Below, piece after piece: positions 55,830 to 64,000 of a stretch of 64,000 nucleotides of DNA. A program made the translations under genes and the position numbers. Where the stretch lies: NCBI GenBank assembly GCA_947473305.1, contig CANJCB010000002.1:124001-188000 (forward strand). Reading direction: 5' to 3'. The stretch is from Rhodospirillales bacterium. Its GTDB lineage: Bacteria > Pseudomonadota > Alphaproteobacteria > ATCC43930 > CGMCC-115725. Numbering within the stretch: position 1 is the stretch's first letter; every line of letters starts with the position of its first letter. A model generated the notes under the pieces. That model was not told where the DNA came from and made no database searches. It saw only the letters and a program-made list of their open reading frames with translations.

Positions 55830-57374
55830 ATGGCGCTCCTTAAAGCCGCCGCGACGGTGGGCGGCTACACCTTGTTGAGCCGGATCCTGGGCTTCGCCCG
55901 GGACGTGCTGACCGCCGCGCTTCTCGGCGCGGGGCCTGTGGCGGACGCCTTTTTCGTGGCTCAGCGGCTGCCCAACCTTTTCCGAAGCCTCTTTGCGGAG
56001 GGGGCTTTCAGCGCGGCCTTCGTCCCGCTTTTCGCGGGGCGTATCGCCCAGCACGGCCCAGAGAATGCCAAGCGCTTTGCCGAGGACGCGCTTTCCGTGC
56101 TGCTGGCCGCGCTTATCGTCTTCACGATCCTCGGCGAGATATTCACGCCGGAGATCCTGAGCGTGATTGCTCCCGGTTTCGCCGCCGATCCCGAGAAGTT
56201 CGGCCTGACGGTCGATCTCACGCGCATCACCTTTCCCTATCTTCTCTATATCTCGCTGGCGACATTGCTGGGCGGGATGCTGAATTCGGTCGAGCGCTTC
56301 GCGGCGACCGCCGCGACGCCGACGCTGCTCAATATCGCCCTGATCATCGCGCTGGTCGTTACCCGCCCGCCGAGCGGCTATGCGCTGGCCTGGGCGACGT
56401 CGGCGGCGGGTTTAGCGCAGTTCCTGTGGCTTATGCTTTCCTGCCATCGCGCCGGCATCGCGCCCCGCCTGCCCTGGCCGCGCCTCACGCCCGATGTGCG
56501 GCGGCTGATCGGGATCATGGCGCCCGGCGTGGTCGGAGCGGGCGCTACCCAGCTCAACCTCCTGGTCTCGACGGCGGTGGCCTCGCTACTTCCGGCGGGG
56601 GCGGTTTCCTATCTCTATTATGCCGACCGCCTGAACCAGCTTCCGCTCGCCGTGGTCGGGATCGCGGTCGGCACGGCGATCCTCCCGTCGCTTTCCCGCC
56701 AGGTTCGCCAGGGCGACACCCAGGCCGCGATCGAGACCCAGAACCGGGGATTGGAGCTCGCCCTTCTCCTGACCCTCCCGGCAGCGGTGGCGCTGGGCAT
56801 CACCGCCCATGCGATCCTCTTCGCGCTCTTCCAGCGGGGCGCTTTCGGCCCGGCAGAGGTGGCGGCGACCGCGCCCGCATTGGCAGCCTATGCGGCGGGG
56901 CTTCCCGCCTTCGTGCTGGTGAAGGTCATGACCCCGGGCTTCTTCGCGCGGCAGGATACGGCGACGCCGGTCAAGATTGCCGTGGTGTCGATGGCGTCGA
57001 ACATCGTTCTTACGCTGGCCCTGATGGTGCCGCTGGCTCATGTAGGCAACGCGCTCGCCAATTCGGTGGCCGGCTGGATCAATGCCCTGGCGCTGATCGT
57101 GATCCTCCACCGCCGGGGGCATTTCAGGCTCGACGCCAGGTCGCGGCGAGCGCTTCCCCGGATCGTGCTGGCGTCGCTGGGTATGGGGGTGCTTCTCCTT
57201 CTTCTGGAAGGGCGGTTGATTCCGGGCGAGGAAGCAGGCCTCCTGCTTCGTGCGGGGGGGCTTTGCGCCCTGGTGCTCGCCGGGATCATCGCCTTCGGGG
57301 CACTGGCGCTTCTGTTCGGCGCGACGGATATCCGGGGATTGAAGCAGCTTCTCACCCGGCGCCGGAGCCCTTAA
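55830..57374 (+). CDS. murJ: Lipid II flippase MurJ
   Basis: MurJ flips lipid II across the inner membrane for peptidoglycan synthesis. The 514-residue protein has about 14 membrane segments. LSRILGFARDVLTAALLGAGPVADAFFVAQRLPNLFRSLFAEGAFS contains the conserved first helices with essential arginines, and PAFVLVKVMTPGFFARQDTATPVKI is conserved further on. dapB lies divergent; trpS follows after 73 bp. Confidence 0.96.
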   Translation: MALLKAAATVGGYTLLSRILGFARDVLTAALLGAGPVADAFFVAQRLPNLFRSLFAEGAFSAAFVPLFAGRIAQHGPENAKRFAEDALSVLLAALIVFTILGEIFTPEILSVIAPGFAADPEKFGLTVDLTRITFPYLLYISLATLLGGMLNSVERFAATAATPTLLNIALIIALVVTRPPSGYALAWATSAAGLAQFLWLMLSCHRAGIAPRLPWPRLTPDVRRLIGIMAPGVVGAGATQLNLLVSTAVASLLPAGAVSYLYYADRLNQLPLAVVGIAVGTAILPSLSRQVRQGDTQAAIETQNRGLELALLLTLPAAVALGITAHAILFALFQRGAFGPAEVAATAPALAAYAAGLPAFVLVKVMTPGFFARQDTATPVKIAVVSMASNIVLTLALMVPLAHVGNALANSVAGWINALALIVILHRRGHFRLDARSRRALPRIVLASLGMGVLLLLLEGRLIPGEEAGLLLRAGGLCALVLAGIIAFGALALLFGATDIRGLKQLLTRRRSP

Positions 57375-57380
57375 GCGATC

Positions 57381-57422
57381 GCGGCTTGCGGCGGTGCCGC
57401 GAAACCCGTAAATCCAAGCCGC
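57381..57422 (+). repeat. Nested hairpin between murJ and trpS
   Basis: GCGGCTTG (57381-57388) and CAAGCCGC (57415-57422) are exact complements enclosing a second inverted repeat GCGGC/GCCGC (57388-57392, 57396-57400). No T-tract follows. It could be a processing or attenuation structure in the trpS leader. Confidence 0.5.
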
Positions 57423-57447
57423 GCCAAATCAAGGGATCGACGACATC

Positions 57448-58458
<1,011 letters not shown>

Positions 58459-58533
58459 AAAGCGCGGATTTCCTGGGAAATACCCTTTGAGGCCCAGATG
58501 CCCCTGTGTAAGGTGAACCTCTGACCGGGGATG

Positions 58534-58557
58534 CCCGGAATTCCTCACGTTTCCGGG
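58534..58557 (+). repeat. Inverted repeat at the TauE/SafE start
   Basis: CCCGGAA (58534-58540) and TTCCGGG (58551-58557) form a 7-bp stem with a 10-nt loop, ending 4 bp before the ATG at 58562. If formed in RNA it would mask the start region; it may also be a regulator's operator. Confidence 0.5.
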
Positions 58558-58561
58558 CCGA

Positions 58562-59479
58562 ATGGATATCTACCTGCCCATCGCCGCGATCTCGCTGGAC
58601 GTCGTTGTCCTGCTGGCTCTTGGCGGATCGGTGGGCTTCCTCTCCGGTATCTTCGGCGTCGGCGGCGGATTTCTCCTCACCCCGCTCCTGATCTTTATCG
58701 GCGTGCCCCATGCGGTGGCGGTCGCCTCCTCTGCCAATCAGCTCGTGGGAGCGTCGGTTTCCGGCGTCATCGCCCATTGGCGGCGCGGCAACGTCGATTT
58801 CCAGATGGGGATCGTGCTGCTGGTGGGCGGCATCCTGGGTTCGGGCTTCGGGGTCTGGCTTTTCGCGCTGCTGCGGCAGGTCGGCCAGATCGATCTCGCG
58901 ATCAGCCTCTGCTATGTGGTTCTGCTCGGCACCCTGGGGGCGCTGATGCTCGTGGAGAGCGTGCGGACCCTCCTACGCCAGCGCCGGCCGGGCGGGAGCC
59001 GGCGGAAACTCCACCAGCATTATTGGCTGCACGGCCTGCCGCTCAAGATGCGGTTCCGCCGGTCGAAGCTCTATATCAGCGCGCTGCTACCCCTGGGCCT
59101 CGGTTTCGCGGTGGGCGTCCTCTCGGCGATCATGGGGATCGGCGGCGGCTTCATCATGGTTCCGGCCATGATCTATATGCTCGGGATGCCGACCTCGGTG
59201 GTGCCCGGGACCTCGCTCTTCCAGATCATCTTCGTGGCGGCCAATGTCACGGTGCTGCAATCCGTTGGCAACGGCACGGTCGATGCGGTCCTGGCGCTGG
59301 TGCTGCTGCTCGGCGGGGTGATCGGCGCGCAGCTCGGCAGCCGCTTCGGCGCGAAGCTCCGGGGCGAGCAGCTCCGCCTGCTGCTGGCGCTGATGGTTCT
59401 CGCGGTGGCGGCGAAACTCGCGGTCGATATGACGGTCCGGCCGGACGATCTTTTCACCGTGCTGACCGAGGGGGATTGA
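58562..59479 (+). CDS. TauE/SafE-family sulfite or organosulfur exporter
   Basis: The 305-residue protein has eight or so membrane segments in two halves, each with the family glycine motif: GFLSGIFGVGGGFLLTPLL and GVLSAIMGIGGGFIMVPAMI. The family (DUF81/TauE/SafE) exports sulfite, sulfoacetate and related anions, but the substrate here is unknown. It shares one base with the TIGR02186 gene, a pairing I recall from Alphaproteobacteria. Confidence 0.88.
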   Translation: MDIYLPIAAISLDVVVLLALGGSVGFLSGIFGVGGGFLLTPLLIFIGVPHAVAVASSANQLVGASVSGVIAHWRRGNVDFQMGIVLLVGGILGSGFGVWLFALLRQVGQIDLAISLCYVVLLGTLGALMLVESVRTLLRQRRPGGSRRKLHQHYWLHGLPLKMRFRRSKLYISALLPLGLGFAVGVLSAIMGIGGGFIMVPAMIYMLGMPTSVVPGTSLFQIIFVAANVTVLQSVGNGTVDAVLALVLLLGGVIGAQLGSRFGAKLRGEQLRLLLALMVLAVAAKLAVDMTVRPDDLFTVLTEGD

Positions 59480-60216
59480 TGGCGCGCCTCGCCTTCTTCC
59501 TCCTGGTGCTGCTGGCGCCCCTGCGGGCGTCCTGGGCGGCCGATCCGCTGGTGGCGGACCTCACCAGCCATCTCATCGGCATCACCACCGGTTTCACGGG
59601 CACGAGCATGGTGCTCTTCGGGGCGACCGACGGCCCCGGTGATATCGTGGTCAGCGTCAGAGGGCCGGAACGCGACCTGGTGGTTCGCCGGAAGAGCCGG
59701 ATTGCCGGCGTCTGGGCGAACACGAGCCAGGCCACTTTTCCCAATACACCGAGCTTCTACAGCCTCGCCGCCACCCGCCCCCTCGATCAGATCGCGTCGC
59801 CTTCGGTTCGCGCGCTGCATCAACTTGGGCTCGATAACATGCGGATCGCCGTGAAGGACAAGCTCCCCCCGGAAGAAGCGGCCGAGTTCCGCGCCGCGCT
59901 CATCCGCACGCAGCAGCGGGACGGGCTTTTCGGGCGGGACCCGGGCAAGGTCAATTTCCTGGGGGAGCGGCTCTTCCGCACGACCATCGGCTTTCCCTCG
60001 AACGTGCCGACCGGCACCTATCTGGTGGAGGTCTATCTGATCCGCGACGGCAATGTGGTGAGCGGACAGACCATCCCGCTCGACGTGTCGCAAGTGGGCG
60101 TCGCGGCGGAAGTCTATGAATTCGCAACGCAACAGGCGCTGCTCTACGGGATCATTGCGGTGATCGCGGCGGCAATGGCAGGATGGCTCGCAAGCCTGCC
60201 GTTCCGGAGAGTGTGA
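59479..60216 (+). CDS. TIGR02186 family membrane-anchored protein
   Basis: The 245-residue protein has a cleavable-looking signal peptide (LAFFLLVLLAPLRASWA), a periplasmic domain with DLTSHLIGITTGFTGTSMVLFGA and LRADNM-type segments replaced here by GLDNMRIAV, and a C-terminal membrane anchor (LLYGIIAVIAAAMAGWLASLPF). This is the layout of the alphaproteobacterial TIGR02186 (Alph_Pro_TM) family. Function unknown; it is coupled to the TauE/SafE exporter by a 1-bp overlap and may be its accessory protein. Confidence 0.82.
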   Translation: MARLAFFLLVLLAPLRASWAADPLVADLTSHLIGITTGFTGTSMVLFGATDGPGDIVVSVRGPERDLVVRRKSRIAGVWANTSQATFPNTPSFYSLAATRPLDQIASPSVRALHQLGLDNMRIAVKDKLPPEEAAEFRAALIRTQQRDGLFGRDPGKVNFLGERLFRTTIGFPSNVPTGTYLVEVYLIRDGNVVSGQTIPLDVSQVGVAAEVYEFATQQALLYGIIAVIAAAMAGWLASLPFRRV

Positions 60217-60224
60217 GAAGGCCG

Positions 60225-60722
60225 ATGAACGATCCGCAGACCGAAACCGCCCCGTCCACGGCCCAGCGTATTTTCCTGGTGGTCGTCGACGACACGGAGG
60301 AGATGCGCGTGGCGCTCCACTACGCTGCGCGCCGGGCAAACCATACGGGCGGCAAGGTGGCGCTCCTCTATGTGATCGAGCCGGCCGACATGCAGCATTG
60401 GGCGTCGATCGAGACCCTGATGCGCGAGGAGCGCCGCGAAGAGGCGGAGGAGCTTCTCCAGAAGCTTTCGTCCGAGACCGCCGATATCGCGGGCTCGCTC
60501 CCTATCGTCTATATCCGCGAGGGCCGCCGGAGCGACGAGCTTCTGTCGCTCATCGACGAGGAGCGGACGATCTCGATCCTGGTGCTGGCGGCGGGCACCG
60601 ATCCCGACGGGCCGGGTCCGCTCATCACGACCCTGGTGGGCAAGCATGTGGGGAAACTTCGCGTTCCCATCACGGTGGTCCCCGGGACCCTCACCGACGA
60701 ACAGCTCGACGCGTTGAGCTAA
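60225..60722 (+). CDS. Universal stress protein (UspA fold)
   Basis: The 165-residue protein has IFLVVVDDTEEMRVALHYAARRA at its start, with the Usp strand-1 Asp, and a C-terminal GKHVGKLRVPITVVPG resembling the end of the Usp fold. The full ATP-binding G2xG9GS motif is not evident, so it may be a non-ATP-binding type. I use the ATG at 60225 with AGAAGG upstream. It lies 8 bp after the TIGR02186 gene and ends in a 4-bp stop overlap with the cyclase. Confidence 0.82.
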   Translation: MNDPQTETAPSTAQRIFLVVVDDTEEMRVALHYAARRANHTGGKVALLYVIEPADMQHWASIETLMREERREEAEELLQKLSSETADIAGSLPIVYIREGRRSDELLSLIDEERTISILVLAAGTDPDGPGPLITTLVGKHVGKLRVPITVVPGTLTDEQLDALS

Positions 60723-61933
60723 AGTTCCTGCGACGGGTCCTCGTGGGGCGGCAGGCCGAAGACCTCCTGCTGCGCGGCAAGCCCGCGCAAGCTATGGGTG
60801 CCGATCGACACGGCCGGAATCCTCGAAGCCTCGGCGAAGGCCGACGAGAAGAGGACCGATCGCTCATATTCCCGGCACAGGCCCTGCAGCCGGCTGACCA
60901 GATTGACCGACGGCCCGATCACCGTGAAATCGAGCCGATGGGGCGAGCCGATATTGCCATAGACCACCTGCCCCACATGCAGCGTGATCCCGATGCGCAG
61001 CCGGGGCTCGCTGGGGTCATCGGCATGCTTCCGGTTGACTTCCGCGACATTCGCCAGCGCCGACTTTGCCGCCGCCAGGGCGGCGAGGCAGGCGGGATGC
61101 GCGCCGCCCGCATGGACCGGGAAGATGGCGAGCAAGCCGTCGCCCATCAGCTTCAGCACCTGGCCGTCGTAATCCTCGACCGGTTCGATCACCGCCTGGA
61201 AATAGTCGTCGAGCAGGGTGATCATGCGATCGGGCGGCAGATGTTCGGAATGCTGGGTGAAGCTGCGCATATCGGAGAAGAGCACGGCCGCCTCGATGGT
61301 CTGGCCGATGCCGCGCTTGATCTCGCCCCGCAAAACCCGCATCGCGACATCACTGCCCAGATAGACCGAGAGCAGCGTCTGGGCGATGAAATGCGCGACC
61401 CTGACCTCCATGGCCAATGCGAGATAGGGCAGCAGGGTATCGATGAAGGAAAAATCTTCGGCGCTGAAGCCGCCGGGCCGGTCGGTCGCCCAGGTCACGG
61501 AATTGCCGGTGCCGTCGCTGAAGGGCATGCGCAGCGCGAGATAATCCGTGGCGCCCTCGGCCTTCAGGTCCTGGAGGATCGGGAAGTCCATCGCCACATG
61601 GGGGTCTTCCAGATGCCGGCGAAGCCGCTCCATCCCGCCATGAATCCAAAAGATCGGGCTCGACGTATAGCCGGCGTCGCGCTCCACCCCATGCAGTCGG
61701 CGGATGATCTCGGCGCCTTTGCCCCGCTGCCAGAGGATGGTCACCGCCAGGATTTCGGGATGAATGGTGCGGATGTGCAGGGTTAGCCGCGAAATGCCCA
61801 GGCCGGCCGCGGCAATCCGCTCAGCGAGCTTCTCCACCACCACCGCGGGATCGACGATCGCCGGGGCTTCCCGGGCGAGCCAGTCCGTGATTGGATCTAT
61901 CCTCTGATCGTGCAAGGCCCCTCCATCATCCAT
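60719..61933 (-). CDS. Class III adenylate cyclase
   Basis: The 404-residue protein has a C-terminal class III cyclase domain (about residues 200-385). Metal-binding aspartates are in AAVLFSDMRSFT and KLMGDGLLAIF; the substrate-specifying Lys and Asp are in VLKLMGDG and RLDFTVIG, which fits adenylate rather than guanylate; transition-state Asn and Arg are in PSVNLVSRL. The N-terminal half (about 20-190) looks like a GAF-type sensor region. No membrane segment is seen. The ATG at 61933 is used rather than the TTG at 61960. Confidence 0.88.
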   Translation of the reverse strand: MDDGGALHDQRIDPITDWLAREAPAIVDPAVVVEKLAERIAAAGLGISRLTLHIRTIHPEILAVTILWQRGKGAEIIRRLHGVERDAGYTSSPIFWIHGGMERLRRHLEDPHVAMDFPILQDLKAEGATDYLALRMPFSDGTGNSVTWATDRPGGFSAEDFSFIDTLLPYLALAMEVRVAHFIAQTLLSVYLGSDVAMRVLRGEIKRGIGQTIEAAVLFSDMRSFTQHSEHLPPDRMITLLDDYFQAVIEPVEDYDGQVLKLMGDGLLAIFPVHAGGAHPACLAALAAAKSALANVAEVNRKHADDPSEPRLRIGITLHVGQVVYGNIGSPHRLDFTVIGPSVNLVSRLQGLCREYERSVLFSSAFAEASRIPAVSIGTHSLRGLAAQQEVFGLPPHEDPSQEL

Positions 61934-61987
61934 TGAGACAGAGCACCCCTGCAGGCGCAAGGCCCGAAAGCCCTATCTCCCGCACGG

Positions 61988-62016
61988 CTTGACATGATAG
62001 AGCAAGACCCCAATCT
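61988..62016 (+). promoter_or_regulatory. RpoH-type promoter of the nfuA-like gene
   Basis: CTTG (61988-61991), 18 bp, CCAATCT (62010-62016) has the same -10 and spacing as the hslVU promoter. TTGACA is also a perfect sigma70 -35, but no good -10 lies at its usual distance. The start of transcription would be about 62023. Confidence 0.65.
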
Positions 62017-62040
62017 AGGGCCTGTCCGCAGGAGATGCGC

Positions 62041-62586
62041 ATGTTCATTCAGACCGAACCGACCCCGAACCCCGCTACGCTGAAGTTCCTTCCGGGACGC
62101 ACCGTGATGGAAGCGGGGACGCGCAACTTCGTGGATGCCGCGGCCGCCGAGAACTCGCCCCTCGGGCAGAGCCTCTTCGCGCTCGACGGCGTGACCGGCG
62201 TTTTCCTGGGCCAAGACTTCGTGACCGTCAGCAAGCGCGACGATATCGACTGGTACCAGATGAAGCCCCTGGTGCTCGGCGCGATCATGGAGCATTTCAC
62301 GGCCGGACGCGCCGTGGTGCTCGACGAGCAGAAGGCCGAAGGCGCCAACGAGGAGGACAGCGAGATCGTTGTTCAAATCAAGGAACTGCTGGAGACCCGG
62401 GTTCGTCCCGCGGTTGCCCAGGACGGCGGCGACATCGTCTTCCACAGCTTCGACGACGGGGTTGTCTATCTTCACATGCAGGGCTCCTGCTCGGGTTGCC
62501 CCAGCTCGACCGCCACCTTGAAGGCCGGCATCGAGAACATGCTGAAGCATTATGTGCCCGAGGTGCAGGAAGTCCGCGCCCTCTGA
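62041..62586 (+). CDS. NfuA/NifU C-terminal-type Fe-S cluster carrier
   Basis: The 181-residue protein has an N-terminal Nfu_N domain (MFIQTEPTPNPATLKFLPG) and a C-terminal NifU-like domain with the cluster motif CSGCPSS (CxxC) and VAQDGGDIVFHSF. It carries 4Fe-4S clusters to target enzymes. I choose the ATG at 62041 because AGGAG lies six bases upstream; the ATG at 62035 is too close to it. The RpoH-like promoter suggests induction by protein-damaging stress. Confidence 0.93.
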   Translation: MFIQTEPTPNPATLKFLPGRTVMEAGTRNFVDAAAAENSPLGQSLFALDGVTGVFLGQDFVTVSKRDDIDWYQMKPLVLGAIMEHFTAGRAVVLDEQKAEGANEEDSEIVVQIKELLETRVRPAVAQDGGDIVFHSFDDGVVYLHMQGSCSGCPSSTATLKAGIENMLKHYVPEVQEVRAL

Positions 62587-62597
62587 GAGGCCGTGAG

Positions 62598-62628
62598 CTG
62601 CCGCGCCTTACATCATGGGGCGCGGCAG
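62598..62628. terminator. Bidirectional hairpin between nfuA-like and ddpX-like genes
   Basis: CTGCCGCGCC (62598-62607) and GGCGCGGCAG (62619-62628) form a perfect 10-bp stem with an 11-nt loop, placed between convergent genes and covering the end of the dipeptidase gene. T-tracts are absent on both sides. Confidence 0.5.
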
Positions 62629-63159
62629 GATGCTGTCGCTGAGCAAGGGATAGCGGCGGGCGTCGAACAATTGATAATGCCACCATTCCTTACTGTAGAA
62701 GTCCCAGCCCGCGGCGCTCATGAGCCCCAGCAGGACCAGCCTGTTTTTTTGCGCCGTCGCGGGGATCTCGGTATTGGCGTGATGCGACAGGGGCGTGAAG
62801 GCGTCGAAGCCCGTGCCCATGTCGAGTTCGCTCCCGCTGCCGTCCAGCAGGGTGAGATCGACCGCCGCCCCACGCGAATGTGGCGATCCCCGGCGCGGAT
62901 CCGCCAGAAAATCGGGATCCGGCCGCGCTTCCCAGAGTTTCCACTGCGCTTCGGCCGGCCGGAAGGCGTCGAAGATCTTCAGGCGCAAGCCGAGCGGCCG
63001 GGCAAGCTCGATTGCCCGCTCCAGCTTTTGCAGGGCGTCCTTATGGAGATAGCACCCCGGCCTGGAATAGACCGGCCGTCCGGTGATATTGCGCTCCGTC
63101 GCATAGGCGATATCGAGGACCACGCCATGGCTCGCCTCGGTGATTTCCATGAGATCCAT
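62608..63159 (-). CDS. D-alanyl-D-alanine dipeptidase (VanX/DdpX family)
   Basis: The 183-residue zinc peptidase has SPHSRGAAVDLTLLD, with zinc-binding His and Asp, and SKEWWHYQLFD, with catalytic Glu and zinc His. VLDIAYATERNITGRPVY is the VanX-family start. It hydrolyses D-Ala-D-Ala; without VanHA neighbours it is probably for peptidoglycan recycling, not vancomycin resistance. I use the ATG at 63159 with AGGA upstream; the frame to 63291 runs antisense to tsaB. Confidence 0.9.
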   Translation of the reverse strand: MDLMEITEASHGVVLDIAYATERNITGRPVYSRPGCYLHKDALQKLERAIELARPLGLRLKIFDAFRPAEAQWKLWEARPDPDFLADPRRGSPHSRGAAVDLTLLDGSGSELDMGTGFDAFTPLSHHANTEIPATAQKNRLVLLGLMSAAGWDFYSKEWWHYQLFDARRYPLLSDSILPRPMM

Positions 63160-63203
63160 GATCGTCTTCCTAGCATGACCGCTCTCGGCCGCAAGCCGGT
63201 AAA

Positions 63204-63881
63204 ATGGAGGATCTGCTGAAGGTCCTGGCTTTCGATACCTCGGGGGCCGGCTGCTCGGCAGCGGTGCTGGTCGAGGGAAGGCTCCTCGCACATCGGGCCG
63301 AGATCCTGGGACGGGGCCATGCCGAACGGATCATGCCGATGATCCGGGAGGTCATGGAGGAAGCCGGTGTTGAGCCGCGAAGCCTCGATCTCCTGGGCGT
63401 GACGACGGGTCCCGGCGCTTTCACGGGCCTGCGCATCGGCCTCGCGGCGGCACGCGGGTTGGCGCTGGCGATCGGCGCGCCGGCCCTCGGCATCACGAGC
63501 TTCGATGCTCTCGCCACGGAGGTGCCGGAGGAGGCCCGTTCCGGTCGTCTCCTCGTGGTCGCCATCGACAGCAAGCGCGACGCCCCTTTCCTTGCCGTTT
63601 ATGGGAAAAAAGGGGAGATGACGGGGACCGCCTCCCCGGTTATGCCGGCGGATTGGGAGATCTGGTTGCCGGAAGGCCCTCTCCTCCTCGTGGGAGATGC
63701 GGCGGCGCGGCTCGCGCAAGCGCTGCCCGGTCGCGATATCCTTGTGGCCCCGCCCCGCCTGCCCGATGCCGCCGCCGTCGCGAGACTTGCGGAGGCGGCC
63801 TTCCGGCGGGGCGAGCGTCCCGCGGCGCGACCCCTTTATCTCAGGGCGCCGGATACGACGCTGTCCCGGAGCCAGCCGTGA
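63204..63881 (+). CDS. tsaB: tRNA threonylcarbamoyladenosine biosynthesis protein TsaB
   Basis: TsaB is the scaffold partner of TsaD in t6A37 tRNA modification. The 225-residue ASKHA-fold protein has VLAFDTSGAGCSAAVL at its start and VTTGPGAFTGLRIGLAAARGLAL, the TsaB signature. The ATG at 63204 lies 44 bp from the divergent dipeptidase gene. It overlaps the rimI-like gene by 4 bp (GTGA), the usual tsaB-rimI order. Confidence 0.94.
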   Translation: MEDLLKVLAFDTSGAGCSAAVLVEGRLLAHRAEILGRGHAERIMPMIREVMEEAGVEPRSLDLLGVTTGPGAFTGLRIGLAAARGLALAIGAPALGITSFDALATEVPEEARSGRLLVVAIDSKRDAPFLAVYGKKGEMTGTASPVMPADWEIWLPEGPLLLVGDAAARLAQALPGRDILVAPPRLPDAAAVARLAEAAFRRGERPAARPLYLRAPDTTLSRSQP

Positions 63882-64000
63882 TCCCGGTGCGCCTTCAGCC
63901 GATCGGACCTGCCGATCTCGATCGGATCGCCGCCCTCCATGCCAAATGCTTTCCCGGCGAAAGCTGGGACCGGCAGGCGCTCGGCGAAGTGATGGCGATG
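63878..64000 (+). CDS. rimI: RimI-like ribosomal-protein-alanine acetyltransferase, N-terminal part (cut by window end)
   Basis: The frame starts with GTG at 63878 overlapping the tsaB stop and is open to the end. The first 41 residues include LDRIAALHAKCFPGESWDRQAL, a typical N-terminal GNAT/RimI segment. Assignment relies on this and on the usual tsaB-rimI order; the acetyl-CoA site is outside the window. Confidence 0.8.
   Translation, partial: MIPVRLQPIGPADLDRIAALHAKCFPGESWDRQALGEVMAM

Noticed and set aside
62608-63159. A vancomycin-resistance vanX gene
   Set aside because: There is no vanH or ligase neighbour and the host is Gram-negative; a peptidoglycan recycling dipeptidase is the simpler reading.

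Overview
The window is a continuous, gene-dense, GC-rich chromosomal segment of an alphaproteobacterium, most like Rhodospirillales by gene order (my inference; no search was run). It carries core housekeeping genes with many 1-4 bp start/stop overlaps. I see no prophage, insertion sequence, CRISPR array, rRNA or tRNA gene.

Layout. (1) 1-14.2 kb, the left origin-proximal arm: the end of leuS, then lptE and holA rightward, then a mainly leftward series parB-parA-rsmG-mnmG-mnmE and rho-hemJ-hemH-hemE, interrupted by a rightward DUF255 protein and ogt. Two parS sites (4350 and 6300) lie in and beside rsmG/mnmG. (2) 14.17-14.57 kb: a gene-free gap between hemE and the PPDK regulatory protein (RP001/DUF299 family). 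This is where the origin lies in Caulobacter and is predicted in Rickettsia; it is my candidate oriC. Genes on both sides read away from it. (3) 14.6-22.3 kb: ppsR-maf-aroE-coaE-dnaQ, then secB, a histidine phosphatase and fxsA leftward, then a Tim44-like protein, mltA and a lipoprotein. (4) 22.4-26.6 kb: lutABC for L-lactate oxidation, an Smr-domain gene, an XRE regulator and a small unknown gene. (5) 26.6-32.6 kb: hslVU leftward and the his operon (hisB-hisH-GNAT-hisA-hisF-hisE-hinT) rightward. (6) 32.7-39.3 kb: two related pentapeptide-repeat proteins around comM and an unrecognised 399-residue protein, then gshB. (7) 39.4-46.4 kb: a DolP-like lipoprotein, yraN, rsmI and an LpoA-like activator (synteny with the E. 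coli yraL-yraP region), mntP under a manganese riboswitch, hemW, rdgB, rph. (8) 46.5-53.5 kb: the heat-shock block hrcA-grpE-dnaK-dnaJ, a membrane protein, a bactofilin and a lipoprotein. (9) 53.6-64 kb: nth, a DUF2244 protein, dapB, murJ, trpS, a TauE/SafE-TIGR02186-Usp cluster, a class III adenylate cyclase, an NfuA-type Fe-S carrier, a D-Ala-D-Ala dipeptidase, tsaB and the start of rimI.

Regulation readable from the sequence: four RpoH-like promoters of one form (CTTG, 18-19 bp, CCWATMT) before dnaK, hslVU, nfuA and the DUF2244 gene; a degenerate CIRCE operator over the -35 of the hrcA promoter; a yybP-ykoY manganese riboswitch before mntP; and large hairpins around dnaK/dnaJ. Small-scale structure not explained by standard features includes three short tandem duplications at stop codons (hisF/hisE, hinT, the DolP-like gene), paired palindromes that supply the stop codons of two convergent genes, and five convergent gene pairs whose stop codons overlap by exactly 4 bp. 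I did not find a clearly new biological system; the best candidates for undescribed biology are the pentapeptide pair with its unknown neighbour, and these stop-codon structures.
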